64,000 nucleotides of DNA from Verticillium longisporum (lineage: Eukaryota > Ascomycota > Sordariomycetes > Glomerellales > Plectosphaerellaceae), in the NCBI GenBank assembly GCA_019188255.1, contig JAETXT010000006.1, positions 5,704,001 to 5,768,000 of the forward strand. Reading direction: 5' to 3'. Positions within the stretch are counted from its first letter, which is position 1. Every line of letters starts with the position of its first letter. A program made the position numbers and the translations under genes. This document shows positions 11,834-23,118 of this stretch, in pieces. The notes below the pieces were generated by a model, which was given only the letters and a program-made list of their open reading frames with translations, did not search any database and was not told the origin of the DNA.

Positions 11834-14663
11834 ATGGCAATCCAAACAGAGCAACTGGTCACGCGCCCTTTCAGCGAAATCATTGAGCGCGGCAACGAAG
11901 CCATCGCGCAGGCTGAGGATGTCTCTGACGAAGATGAGGATGTGAGCTGGAGGATGCTCAAGGCGGGGCAGGCCCTCGTCAAGGAGGGCGAGAGGGCTAT
12001 GAAAAGACTAGTCCCCATGGTTAAGGATCAGACACCCGAGTTTGGTGATGCGCTCAAAGACCTAATGACACGAGATGGTTGGTGAATCTTTCATTTTCGA
12101 ACGCAGTGAATGGCCAGGAGACAGGATAACCGGAGCTGACGATTGCTAGGCGAGGTCAAGGACAAACAGCGAGCCTTAGACGGCATGCTTTACGACTTTG
12201 AGGATTATATCGAGGTCGACTCTTTCGACGAGGCCAAATTCAAGGAGCTCCAGGCTGCTGCGAAGTCTCTTGCGCTCACGATAATGGAAGCAGTCAGAGG
12301 AATGGTCATCGAGCCGACCAAGGAGCTGCCGCGGCCGACCGTTTTCCCTCCGCTACCCCCTCTCCCTCGAACAGCGCGCACAGGTTCTCAATCATCCAAG
12401 ACATCAACCCATCCAGTGCGACCTGCAACATCGGTTCCCAGCAAGGAGTCTCAACAACAGTCCCTCTGGCCAAATAAGCAGCCTTCCACGAAGGGCGCAA
12501 GAGTCAGGTCGGGTTCAGCCGGAGAATCTAACGCACCGATACCCAGCAGTCCAGAGGCCTGGCCTCGACCGCCTACGAGCCCACAGGCTGCTCCGTCACC
12601 CCAAGCCGATCGTGACTCTGGTCGTTTCGACTTCGGCGTCGACCCGCGGACAACACAATGGGCTCAACAACCACTGGCACCACCTCCTGTGCCTCGTTCT
12701 GTGCCTTCTCAGCCTATGCCTCATGCGATACCGCCGCAACACTTTGGTCATGCAATGGTCCTACCGAACCGAGCGCAGGCTTCGCCTTCGCCAACACTAT
12801 CATCCCGAGCCTCCCCACCTCAAGTACTGCCTCTACAGTCAATACCCTCCGGGCCTGATTACCTTCGAGCTGAGATGGAAAGAATTCGCCTTGCCGCAGA
12901 GCCTATGAGCCCGGTCGAGAGGCGGCTAGGCGTCCATCTGGCGCACCTATCCTCTTCCCTGAACCCCTGGCGGCGTCTCTGGGCCTCGGCATGGGCCACA
13001 ACTATAGTGACCACGGGCCAACATCGCACCCCGATCGACGTATGACTGGCGCCAGCTCTGACCGACTCAGCTCAAATTATGACATGACTAGCCCGCATAC
13101 TAGCAACAGGGGCTCGACCCTATCCAGCGCCACAAGCTATATGTCGCCTCCACGGCACTATAGTCACAAATCCCCCGCCCCCGCATTGTACGAGCACGAC
13201 GATATTTCGCACTCACCATCCTTGACCGTGGCATCGCTGCAAACGCGAGATGCCAGGGTACCGAGCCTTTCGGAGCGCGAGAACAAGTCCATCCTGATTG
13301 AGGAATGGGCGTCATCAGACAGGTCAACGATTCCAGATACCACATCCACCATAGGCAACCCGTCGTGGAAAGTAGTTGATCTGGTCATCGGACCCGATAG
13401 TTCCTTCTATGAGAGGAAGGGGTTCTGCAAAGGGGCGAAAATTTTCAAAGAAAGCGGACCTGGTGATGCTGTCAAGAAGGTTGGTGGTGCAGGAGATGTG
13501 CCAAAACCGACGCCATACACACAGGATATTCTGTACGGACACATGTTCGGCGCACCGCCCCCAGTATTCGCAGACGCCAGGGCGCAATGCATGCACTGCG
13601 AGTATGAGCACAAATACAGCCAGCTGCTGCAGGATACTGACAAGGAGTGTAAGTATATGCCTGTTTCTTGCTACCTCGCCTCTCCACTGACACGTGCAGC
13701 TATTGCCGATCTCCAAGGCGAAGGCATCCGTTACCGTCGACGATTCCTCTACAAGTCGCACATGGCGACCAGGCACATGACCAAGACCTCCTATGGATGC
13801 CCTTTCTGTGTTCACATTGGCTCAACCACCTACGAAGGCGACGCCACCGTCTTCCAGTCCTTCGCCCTTCTCCTGTGTCATCTTGCCCGCCACCCGCAGC
13901 CGCTACCAGACGTCCCCTGCCTGACTGTCTTGTATGGCACCTTTACTTGTGAGCCTCTCGTGCACGACTTTGATATACACTTTCCCAACCCCGCCGCTCC
14001 ACCAGGCGGGCCTCCAGACGGCGGAGCGTCGCTGCCGTCGGCTGTCGCTACACGTGATCATGTCCAGATGCCAGATGAGAAGCCCCTCGCCCGGCCTGAG
14101 CCCGGCACAGACGTCCTTCAGTTCTTTGCAGGAGCGCGGATAATCGGCGTTGAATTCCCAGAACGCTGGGGCGGCAAGTGGTGTCTCGGGTGGCACGACG
14201 GCATCTTTGGCGCCTTCCAGGCTCGATGGGTCCAGCTCGAGGCACCGCGAAGGGGCAAGCTAGCTGGACAGGCGCCACCGCGCACGCAGCGAAGTGGTGT
14301 TGCTAGGTGGAAATGGGATGTCAAGGCCGGAACTGGGCCTGGCTGGTTGGGCTTTGACAAGGGAGAGACCATTACAAACCTGGATTGTGAGTACTGCGAT
14401 GCGTCTGACTGAAGTCGGAGGCGTGAGCTGACCAAGACATAGGGGACGATCCGGATGCTTGGTACTGGGTCGGTACTACCAGCAAGGGAAAACATGGCAT
14501 CTTCCCGACTTCTCATATGAAGATCGAGACCATCAAGGACGGTTCGCTGGAAGGGTTGACCTCGCCAGTCAAGCCCAAGAAGCGAGGGTTCTTCGGTTTG
14601 GGCAGGCGCAACAGCAGTGCCGCTCCATCGGAACATGGATCTGGCCATTCCCATAAGTCATAG
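11834..14663 (+). CDS. Proline-rich protein with C-terminal SH3-like modules, one-base frameshift
   Basis: Unnamed fungal scaffold-type protein. Exons 11834-12077, 12150-13648, 13700-14386 and 14443-14663 give about 883 residues with one base restored. An N-terminal helical acidic segment (EIIERGNEAIAQAEDVSDED) is followed by a long Pro/Ser-rich disordered region. Next is a Cys/His cluster (CMHC ... CPFC ... CHLARH) that could bind zinc. Two beta-rich SH3-like stretches follow: WGGKWCLGWHDGIFGAFQAR, and one built on LGFDKGETITNLDW ... WYWVGTT ... HGIFPTSHMKI, the second closest to a canonical SH3. The tail is basic (KPKKRGFFGLGRRNSS). The frame is lost near 12921-12928: SPVERR must join RRPSGAPILFPEP, and the phase at 13648 requires one extra base. 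The function is unknown; cytoskeletal or signalling adaptor is inference only. Confidence 0.7.
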
Positions 14664-14869
14664 ATGGTGACATGCGTATGCATACTTTTCACAAGTTGTC
14701 ATCTGAGCATTGGCAAGATGCCGTCTATTGCAAGATCTGCAGCGTATTTGCACTTTGTAAACACTGTTCTGATCAACGTCCATTGGTGCCTGCGTGCCTT
14801 GGCCATCGTGCCGACCCTTTGGTGAAGCCCAAGGAGCATCTATCTCTGCACTAGAAGCTGACGACCTCG

Positions 14870-15825
14870 TCGAAGCTTCCCACATTGGCCTCGGTCCTCC
14901 CATTGTGCTGTAAGCGTACTTGCTGCTGTTTGGGTTCAACGGCCACACCGCAAAAGATGGAATGCCAGCTTGCCCACCTCTACGTCGAAGCCTGTTCGGG
15001 CTCCCAAGAGGTTGAAGTTTGACAAGGCCGTGCCACGGATCAATACGAAGATCGTCAACCCAGGATTGGTTCGTTTTCTCGTCAAACTCTCTTGCTTGGG
15101 GATGACCAATTTCGCTACCGTCTGCCATGGATACTTCTCGGAATCCCACTCTTTTCCAGCGTACTCAACCGGCTGATCCTCGAGATTCTCGAGCAATTGC
15201 ACCTGGAAGATTTTCCGCGTCATTGTCTTGGTAGAATTCCCTTCGCCACTCAAGCAGGACACCATCGGGGTGGGCGTCAACATATTCTTCAGCGCGTTGC
15301 TTCTAAGCCTCGCCGGAGGGCACGAGATTGTACTTGACAACGTAGTCGCCGAATCGATAGGCTTTTTGAGAATAGAATCGAGTCGACTCTAGATGTGTAT
15401 TCCGGACCTTGCATCAAGAAAAGGGCCACTAGGCTCCGACCTGTATCTGCAGATCATGGGATGCTCGCCATCCCTCTCGAAAAGCTCCGTCTGCTTGAGG
15501 TGCGGTGGCAGGTCGTCGGGAACAATGAAAGCTCCCTTCACAATTCCCTGTGTCCTAGAATGTGTCCCAGCCAGGCAATAACTGTCGTTTCTTTGAGAAT
15601 ATAGTCGCTGGATCTCATTGATCTGCCCGGCGTCTGCCTTATATCCTCAGCCTCGCTAGGTTTGACACTCTCCACTACGTCTGCGTCCCATCGACTATAC
15701 TTCTGATTTGCTGGATCGCTCATCTCGACGAGGTTTAAGTCCGACGAATATCTCTGGACTTTCTTTTTTCTCGTCGTCGCTTTGAAGAATTCACCTTCAC
15801 AAGTTCTGTGGCCTCGCGATGCCAC
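14870..15825 (-). pseudogene. Decayed catalase-like (haem catalase superfamily) gene
   Basis: Fragments of one fungal catalase-like protein lie in order in different frames. They are KYSRWDADVVESVKPSEAED at the start, then KGAFIVPDDLPPHLKQTELF and GEHPMICRYRSEPSGP. After a large gap come AYRFGDYVVKYNLVPSGEA and an in-frame stop, then QVQLLENLEDQPVEYAGKEW, YPWQTVAKLVIPKQES and finally DPWHGLVKLQPLGSPNRLRR. The last resembles the proximal, haem-side motif of the family. Frameshifts, the stop and loss of roughly the central third (where the distal active site would lie) show it cannot encode a working enzyme. A TATA-like element survives just upstream, so the decay may be fairly recent. The end points are approximate. 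Confidence 0.75.
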
Positions 15826-15855
15826 AGCGTTTCTACCAATCGACTACGAAAGGGG

Positions 15856-15864
15856 TTTATATAA
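15856..15864 (-). promoter_or_regulatory. TATA box of the catalase-like pseudogene
   Basis: TTATATAAA on the minus strand, about 31 bp upstream of the first ATG (15825) of the decayed gene. Confidence 0.4.
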
Positions 15865-16444
15865 GAACAGCGCATCCGCTCGTCCGAGGTTTAGTCTTTC
15901 AATGCATGGCCACGGAACACAGAAACTAGGCGAACTTTGACCACGAGCAGTCAGCTGTGGGGTGTCTTGGTGGTGAGGTCCTGACGAATATCTTGACTGA
16001 CCAACGTACAGCTTCCACGACTATTGAGCTGCCCTAAACGACTAACGCTACCGACGGCGGAGTCCACCAGTTTTTAGTCTCACTCTCGACTAACCCTCGA
16101 ACCGGATCTGTTTATTTTCGGCATCCATAACGATAAAAGATATGATTTGGTCTACGCTAAGTAGTGGCAACCATGTAGTCGACTGCCCGTAATTCCGATA
16201 GCGCCGGCAGAATTGTGATTTCCTTTCCTGTAGTCGCACGTGGAATGGCACATATCTATCCCTCTCCTGAAGCCATTGATGGCCGATCTTCGGGTCATCC
16301 GAAGGCTTCAAGTACTCTACCGCCCGTCTTCAGCGGACTTGGTGCTACTGACGCGCGTAGAGTTGGCGCGTGGTTTCACCAACAGGTCATTCGTACGCCG
16401 CATCATGACGTCTTTCTTGACGTTAAATGCTTAAGTATGACTCT
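15865..16444. other. Intergenic, no gene recognised
   Basis: About 580 bp between the catalase-like relic and the 3' end of the Nudix gene. No conserved motif was recognised. Confidence 0.45.
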
Positions 16445-17488
16445 TCATTGCAGGTTGTGCCTTCTTTTCCAGATGTAAGGGAATTCGAGACCCCGCCCCG
16501 TTTCCTGGTACAATGGGTCGTCATCCCTAATATTGCCCTTTCTAATGAGAAAGTTGAGCATAACAAACCCACAGTTAGGCTTGAATCGGCCCTGTCTCAG
16601 CATATCCTTGACCTGTGTCACAGTGTAACTCTTAATGTGAGCAATGTCATCTTCATTCTTCTTGAAGACGTGATTGGCATCACGCACTTCATAGTCGAAC
16701 ACGTATCGTATTCCAGGTTCAATTTTTCCAGCTGCAATCGTTGCGGCAGTTCCTGGAGCAGTGGGATTGAAGACGTGGTAAGTTATGATGGCGTCTGGTC
16801 CTTTGGCTTTCTTGAGTGTTTCATGAAGTTGGGCGTCTTTTACTTCCTCTTTGGCTTCGCGAAGGATGATGTCGAGCGGAGTCTGATCCTGCCTACCATC
16901 GTTGCCGCCTGCCACAATTTGATCAAAGCAGTTTGGGTAAGAGGACTTGGAAGCCCCCCGTTGTGCCAGCCAGATTCTCATCTTTTCACCCTCGCCGTGG
17001 AACGCATTGAGGTGAGCACCACTGGTCACAATTCCGAAGAGGGGCACTACGCCATAAATCATGTTGAACGGAATGGGTGCGCCGATGACAGGTGTTGCTT
17101 CTTGAATCTCGGGACTATCTTTACCCCAGAGCCCTCTGGCTTGAGGGTCGGCATGAAGCCGGGCGCATACCTCTTTAAATGTGTCCTCGAGAGCCTTTGA
17201 AGAAGATTCATCCAGGGGGATGACGTTGTTATTTTCGAACCTGAGCAGCTGGCGCCGGCCAGTCCGCCCGCGTGTTTGGTCGCAGAGCCGCTGAAGGTGT
17301 GTGGCCACGTTGGGTAGGATGTACCCGAATCTGATCAATTTCGAGTGTAGTCGCCCCTTGATATCGTATTGTCTGGACGTCAGACAAAAGGCCCAAGTCC
17401 CTTTGGAAATGGTTTCGGCATTGGCCTGGTAGGGATTGATGATCATTTCGGGCCAGTTCTGCGGAGAAGAAATTGAGTTTGCTGTCAA
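16445..17488 (-). CDS. Nudix hydrolase with DUF4743 N-terminal region
   Basis: A single 347-codon exon. The layout fits the fungal family related to yeast YJR142W and annotated as thiamine-diphosphokinase-related or Nudix: an N-terminal DUF4743-type domain (about 1-150), then a Nudix fold. The Nudix core REAKEE, carrying the metal-binding glutamates, is intact near residue 217. It is preceded by a Gly pair (AGGNDGR) and followed by KD where canonical boxes have a Gly. Family-typical later motifs are RYVFDYEV, a long gap, and GRFKPNCGFVMLNFLIRKG near the C-terminus. The YJR142W family is reported to hydrolyse damaged thiamine diphosphate forms; that activity is inferred, not shown. A TATA-like site lies about 70 bp upstream of the ATG. 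Confidence 0.8.
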   Translation of the reverse strand: MTANSISSPQNWPEMIINPYQANAETISKGTWAFCLTSRQYDIKGRLHSKLIRFGYILPNVATHLQRLCDQTRGRTGRRQLLRFENNNVIPLDESSSKALEDTFKEVCARLHADPQARGLWGKDSPEIQEATPVIGAPIPFNMIYGVVPLFGIVTSGAHLNAFHGEGEKMRIWLAQRGASKSSYPNCFDQIVAGGNDGRQDQTPLDIILREAKEEVKDAQLHETLKKAKGPDAIITYHVFNPTAPGTAATIAAGKIEPGIRYVFDYEVRDANHVFKKNEDDIAHIKSYTVTQVKDMLRQGRFKPNCGFVMLNFLIRKGNIRDDDPLYQETGRGLEFPYIWKRRHNLQ

Positions 17489-17559
17489 ATATGAGTTCTC
17501 AAACAGATAATGATCGCACGCTTTGATGAGTCGTCTCTAGCTACTTTGAGAGGAACGCC

Positions 17560-17571
17560 TATTTAAGTATA
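17560..17571 (-). promoter_or_regulatory. TATA-like element of the Nudix gene
   Basis: TATACTTAAATA on the minus strand, about 72 bp upstream of the ATG at 17488. Confidence 0.35.
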
Positions 17572-18845
17572 CTTGAAGCCTTTGGAGGACTCTTTGACGA
17601 ACTCAGCTTGTTCGTTTCATGTTGCACAATCAATTGTACTCGATTACATACATTCACTGGTAGTGGTCAGAACCAACACGCAAGCAACTCCAGGATTGTT
17701 GCACTGTTCGGTCAGCACATAATGAATGTTTCACGCCGTTAGTGGCCCCGCGAATATGACCGAAGTGAATGTATTATTGGCGAGTTGTGTGCAACGCGCT
17801 GCGTGAATTCGACCACAGGGGCGAAAGAGCAACAATGCGTTGGTTCGGCCTCAAAGAAAGCGTTGATTACCTGTATCAGACGCATATGGTACATGGTCCT
17901 ATCATGCCTCTACAATGGATATGGCAGCGGTGTAGTAAAATGGCTTCAAGGTAAAAAGGACTACACAATCATGTATTCTAGGTAGTCTGGGTGGATTCAT
18001 TTGCAACATGATGCTTGATCACAGACATCGAATTCGTTCTTGGATCGTGTTGGGTTACAACGATCCTCCGTTGGGGCCACAGCTCGGCTGAGGATCGTCA
18101 CCAATTATTTACAGTCCGCATCAAAGAGCATGGCTTGGACAGCAACCCTGCCGATGTTGCAAAGCCTATGTGCATCGTTCGCAAGGTGAGCTGGTCTTGG
18201 ACCCAGGTCTTGCACCGAGGTCTTGCAGGACTCGGGCTGAGAGATACAACGAGTTGTACGCCCCACTCATGGCACCTAATCCGTATGCTGTCAGACGCCG
18301 AGCCGGGCTTGCTTACTCTCTGTGAGTGGTTGAAGGCTCGCATGATGCGGGCATGAAGTTCGAAAGATTTGTACGTTTGTCCCCCTGCATCTGGTCTAAA
18401 TCAAGGCACCATCCCAGACACTAACGACCCTCATGCCTGATAGTCCCCCGAGAAATCGCCGTCGAATCACTAGCTCGTGGCAATCAGCCTTATGAGGCAC
18501 ATCTTTTAATGATGGCGAACAAACTGATGATCTCCCAGGGGCAGGCAGCAGGGTCCAGGGCTTAGGGGGTGGCTGGCGGGGGCTGACAGCGGCTGCGCCA
18601 CGTATGACGGAACTACCCCGCCAATCCGCGCTGTCGGGATCATCGGCGCTTGGCTGCCTCCTTGTCGCATTTGGTTCAGTCGTTCCCCTTTGTACAGGCA
18701 TTCTCAATACCCTAAGTAGGAGGCGATCTGTCTGTTTCCCTCATTTTGGCATTCCACCTTTTCCTCTACTTTCATCATCAGTCCATAGCGAGCCGCCATT
18801 CTAAGGGTTGAAATTCGCCGGCGCATTCCATCGCAAACAGACATC
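17572..18845. other. Intergenic, no gene recognised
   Basis: About 1.3 kb between divergent genes, so it should hold both promoters. A short frame at 17769-17954 looks vaguely protein-like (WFGLKESVDYLY) but has no partner exons and no family match that I recognise. Confidence 0.4.
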
Positions 18846-19654
18846 ATGTCCTCTCAAGACTACTACGGAGGTGGGGGAGGTGGCTATCAACAGCCGCAAG
18901 GTTACAGCCAAGGCCAAGGACCTCCCCAGGGCTACCAATCGCAAGGCTACCCTCAGGTAAGTTTTTCTTTTCTCGTGGCGGTACTGCATCCATCGTAACA
19001 GCCACTTAGCAGCAGGGCGGATACCCTCCACAATCGTCATACAACCAAGGCCCTCCCCAGCAGAACTACGGCGGCGGACCCCCATCGCACCAGCCCTACG
19101 GTCAAGACAACCGACAAACTTCTCCCTATCCTCCTCAGCATCAGTATAATCAGCCTCCACCTCAGCAGGGCTACGGCGGCCCTCCTCCTCACCAGAGCTA
19201 TGGAGGTCCCCAACAAGGCTACGGCGGGCATTCGCCGCAGCCAAGCTACGGAGGCCACTCGCCCCAACCCGGCTACGGCCAGAGCCATCCTCCCCAAGGC
19301 TACGGCCAGGACAATCGGCAGCACTCGTCCTACCCGCCGCAGCACGGCGGTCTCCAGCAGAGCGGGTATCCAGCATACCCGCAGCAGGGCCAGCACGGCG
19401 GTCCCCAGGACGAGCGCGGCCTTGGCGCGACGCTCGTCGGCGGCGGAGCGGCCGGCTGGGCGGCCCATGCCGCAGGTGGGGGTGCGCTTGGCACTATCGG
19501 AGGCGCCGTGGCCGGTGCCATCGGCGCCAACTTGTTGGAGAACAAGTTCGAGAAGAAGCACAAGAAGCACAAGAAGGAGAAGAAGGAGAAGAAACACCAC
19601 AAGCGGAGGGGAAGCGGCAGCTCCAGCTCCAGCTCCAGCTCTGATTCGGATTAA
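18846..19654 (+). CDS. Gly/Gln/Tyr/Pro-rich protein with C-terminal glycine zipper
   Basis: Two exons (18846-18956 and from 19010) encode about 251 residues. Residues 1-150 are a low-complexity array of GYGG, QQGYGQ and HSPQPSYGG units, the composition seen in prion-like or phase-separating proteins. Then a short helical, Gly-spaced stretch (ALGTIGGAVAGAIGANLLE) matches glycine-zipper (2TM) modules. The end is a Lys/His-rich block and a polyserine tail with acidic residues (SSSSSDSD). The intron acceptor is a run of three possible AGs in phase (19009, 19012, 19015), allowing proteins that differ by one or two glutamines. Similar small proteins are common in filamentous fungi. No enzymatic function is expected and the role is unknown. 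Confidence 0.75.
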
Positions 19655-20974
19655 GGAGCGTGGTCATGAGTTGTCCCGCATTCTTCCTCACCTCAGTCCA
19701 GGGGCTTTGCAGTGTCTTATTTCTGGGCAGTAATGGATTGTATGAGAGCTGTGCGATGGATTGCTTTTGTAGCGCGGGTTTGTGTTGCGCTGCTATCTAG
19801 TCATTTACTGAACGTATATGAACATGCCATATCGCGATTGGTCCAAGTTGCCCGCCCATGTTGCATGCTCTACTTGCCTAAGCATGTAGCAACTGACCCT
19901 GCTATTGCACATGCATCTGCCGTGAAGCTCTGTCATCGCACGAGTGAACGAAGCCAGATGCAATCCTGACAGCAAACCGCCGTGGCTATGACACCCAGAG
20001 ACAACAACCCCAGAAAGCAGGGCACCGCAACCTGCCTCTTTACAGGTCTCATTGGTGCGTAACAGGAGATGCGACTGTTAGCTTCTCAAACGCCTGAACA
20101 AAAGATTGGCACAAAACAACCCGTCTCTACAATTCGCCTCCGTATTTCCAAACCAGAGCGTGCGATTACCTGTCGTCACAGCTTGATGATGTCGTATTCT
20201 AGATGATTCCTGACAAGACCCTCGAACGGATTCATTGCAGTACATACATATATAATCAACCTCGGCGTCGCATGCTGGTCGTTGCGATCGCTTAGAAGTA
20301 TTGATCGCATCGTCAAAAGCATCGCGCCCAGCTGGCCTCTGGTTTCAATGATTATGTCCGTTTACCGACCGGTGGGCTACGGCATGTGATGAACATGTGG
20401 GCAGTGATGCGCCATCGATGGTCAGGTACCATTTTGACTCAACCCACAACACAGCCATTTCTGATGGGGCATGCTTGACACTTTTGTCCTCCGACGCGAA
20501 AAACCTACTTGACTGGACCCCCTGTGCCATTCGATCCTCCGTCCCGAGGTCACAATGATCTGTTAAGAGCGGGGAAGAGGGAGTTGCGGGACCCTTTGAG
20601 CTGATCCCCACTGACGCCGAGGCACCTCATGTTCAGTTCCTGTTCGGTACTTCTTTTGACCCCGAGCCTCTCGACCGCCCAGTGAACTCTAGAACCCCGA
20701 GACCCTCCAAGACGTCACTCTGCGTGGGGCAAAATTGGAGAGCTTGGAGAGCTATCGGCCGCTTTCGGGAGTCAGATTAGGGGACCGCATTGCCGTACTG
20801 CGACAATCAAAAGTCAAGCCTGCCCATCAGGAAGCCTCCTTCTCACGAGGCCTAAAACCAATTGAAAGGCATTCGATGCGACGGAGAATCTGAGATTTTC
20901 AGAAGCGACAGAGTGCGACCGCCACGCAACGACACTGGATCCCAGACTCAGCCAACAAAACTATTCCCAGCACC
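19655..20974. other. Intergenic, no gene recognised
   Basis: About 1.3 kb between two plus-strand genes: the 3' UTR of the glycine-zipper gene and the promoter of SCOT. Only short frames are present. Confidence 0.45.
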
Positions 20975-22777
20975 ATGCGAGCCACACAATGCGCGCTGCG
21001 CCCAAGAGTGCTGCTTAGGGCATCACTCGGGGTGAGACCACCTGTTTGCCAGGTACGCAGTGCGAGGTTTGTTTGCGCGCGGTCCGCGAGGCCGCTACCC
21101 TGGAGGACGTTTGCGACGTCTTCAGCCATGTTCTCGGCCAAGGCGCCCGAGGTGAAGAGGGGCGGGTCGAAGCTGTTTGAGTCGGCGGATCATGCGGTCG
21201 CCGACATCAAGAGCGGGCCGACAATTCTCAGCTCTGGTTTCGGCCTTTGTGGTGTTGCCGGTACGTCTCATTCACCTCATCGTTGCAAGCTCTATTCTGC
21301 CTGCCTTTGCCCTTCCCGAGGCTTGTGCTCATTCTTTGTGTTTAGAAACACTCATTACTGCCCTCCACCGCCGCGGCCCCGAATCCCTGCACTCTCTCAC
21401 GGCCGTCTCCAACAATGCCGGCCAGGAAGGCAAGGGCGGCCTTTCGGTTCTCACCAAGGCGGGCCAAGTTAGCAGGCTGATTCTGTCCTTCCTCGGCAAC
21501 AACAAGACTTTGGAGAAAAATATCTGACGGGTGAAATCGGCATCGAGCTGTGCCCGCAAGGCACCCTCGCCGAGAGGATACGCGCGGGCGGCGCCGGTAT
21601 CCCCGCCTTCTACACCCCAACGGGCGCTCACTCCCTGCTGCAGACGGGCGACATTCCTGTGCGGCTCGATGCCTCGGGCAAAGTGCTCGAGCGAGGCAAC
21701 GCTCGCGAGAGCCGAGAGTTTGGCGGCAAAACCTATCTCATGGAGAAGGCGCTCACGGGCGATGTGGCTATCCTGCGCGCCTGGAAGGTCGACGAGGCCG
21801 GCAACTGCGTCTTCCGGTACACGACCAAGGCCTTCGGTCCCATCATGGCCAAAGCCGCCACCCTGACCATCGTCGAGGCCGAGAACATTGTGCCTGCTGG
21901 CGCCATTGATCCCAACGACGTCGATCTCCCCGGCATCTATGTCGATCGCATTGTGCCGGCGACGGCCGAGAAGAATATTGAGATCCTCAAGACACAAGAG
22001 TCCCTCGCATCGCCCCCCGGTTCGCCATCCTCAACCTCCTCCTCAGCGAGCGCTGCCCAGACGCGCCGTGACCGCATCGCTAAGCGCGCGGCGAAAGAGC
22101 TCAAGGAGGGCTTTTATGTCAATCTTGGCGTCGGTTTGCCAACGCTGGCGCCATCTTTCCTTCCCAAGGGCGCCAATGTCTGGCTGCAGTCGGAGAACGG
22201 TATCCTTGGCATGGGCCCTTACCCTGCTACGGCAGCCGACGCCGACGCCGATATCGTCAACGCTGGCAAGGAGACTGTCACGCTCGTTCCCGGTGCCGCA
22301 ACGTTCGACAGCGCCGAGTCCTTCGGCATGATCCGCGGCGGGCATGTCGATGTGTCGATCCTCGGCGCACTGCAGGTCAGCGCCTCGGGCGACCTGGCCA
22401 ACTACATGATTCCAGGCAAGGTCATGAAGGGCATGGGCGGTGCGATGGATCTGGTCTCCAATCCTGAAGGCACCAAGATTGTCGTCGCCACCGAGCACGT
22501 GGCCAAGGATGGAAGCGCCAAGGTGGTTCAGAGCTGCAGCTTGCCGCTGACGGGTGCTAACGTTGTGAGCACCATCATCACAGACCTTGTGAGTACTTCC
22601 TGGCGATGCTTCTTTCTTTGAAATTTCACTAACGGTCTGCAGTGCGTGTTTGAAGTGGACCGGGAGGCCGGCAAATTGACGTTGACGGAGATTGCGCCGG
22701 GCGTTGAGCTTGAAGAGGTTCAGGCCAAGACTGACGCACAGTTCACCGTGGCCAAGGATCTGAAGGTTATGGAGTAA
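20975..22777 (+). CDS. Succinyl-CoA:3-ketoacid CoA-transferase (SCOT), one-base frameshift
   Basis: Mitochondrial enzyme moving CoA between succinyl-CoA and acetoacetate or other short acids. Exons 20975-21260, 21346-22588 and 22643-22777 give about 554 residues with one base restored. The Arg-rich N-terminus looks like a mitochondrial presequence. The alpha half has [15 protein letters not shown] and [20 protein letters not shown]. After a Ser/Pro/Ala linker, the beta half has [13 protein letters not shown], the catalytic-Glu motif [12 protein letters not shown], and [11 protein letters not shown]. The frame is lost at an A5 run (21516-21520): NNKTLEK needs six A residues to continue into [10 protein letters not shown]. 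Exon phases and the intact remainder argue for a sequence error. Related fungal enzymes also act in propionyl-CoA and acetate handling. Confidence 0.92.
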
Positions 22778-23011
22778 GGTAGAAGGAATATCACTGTGTA
22801 GCATAGGCAGGTGTTGGTTGGCTGGATCTTGGCTTTTTTTCTCTGGCGCAAAATATATTCCAAATCTCTTCGTTCATGTTGTGAAGCTTTCAAGTGACGC
22901 AGACAACGCCTGTCCCTTGTGTCGGTCGCAGTGAAGTGTCTGCTTCAGACTGTGCTCTATCCCGAGAATCTTTTGGAAGAATCCACAGAGTAAGAGTAAA
23001 CCGTTGGGTTA

Positions 23012-23057
23012 ACGTAATCCACAAGCGAGTGGTTCACCCATGCGAGTGGTTCACTTC
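23012..23057 (+). repeat. Left terminal inverted repeat of copy 1
   Basis: 46 bp, matching the reverse complement of 24826-24871 with a single mismatch near position 30. It contains two GCGAGTGGTTCAC boxes. Confidence 0.9.
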
Positions 23058-23118
23058 ACCCCGACCCGACAAACATTCCGAGGAAAACCTCAACCCAAAC
23101 GCCGTAAATCAATTAAAA

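Noticed and set aside
17769..17954. Short frame with protein-like stretch WFGLKESVDYLY
   Set aside because: Isolated, no adjoining exons, family not recognised; perhaps a relic, but unsupported.
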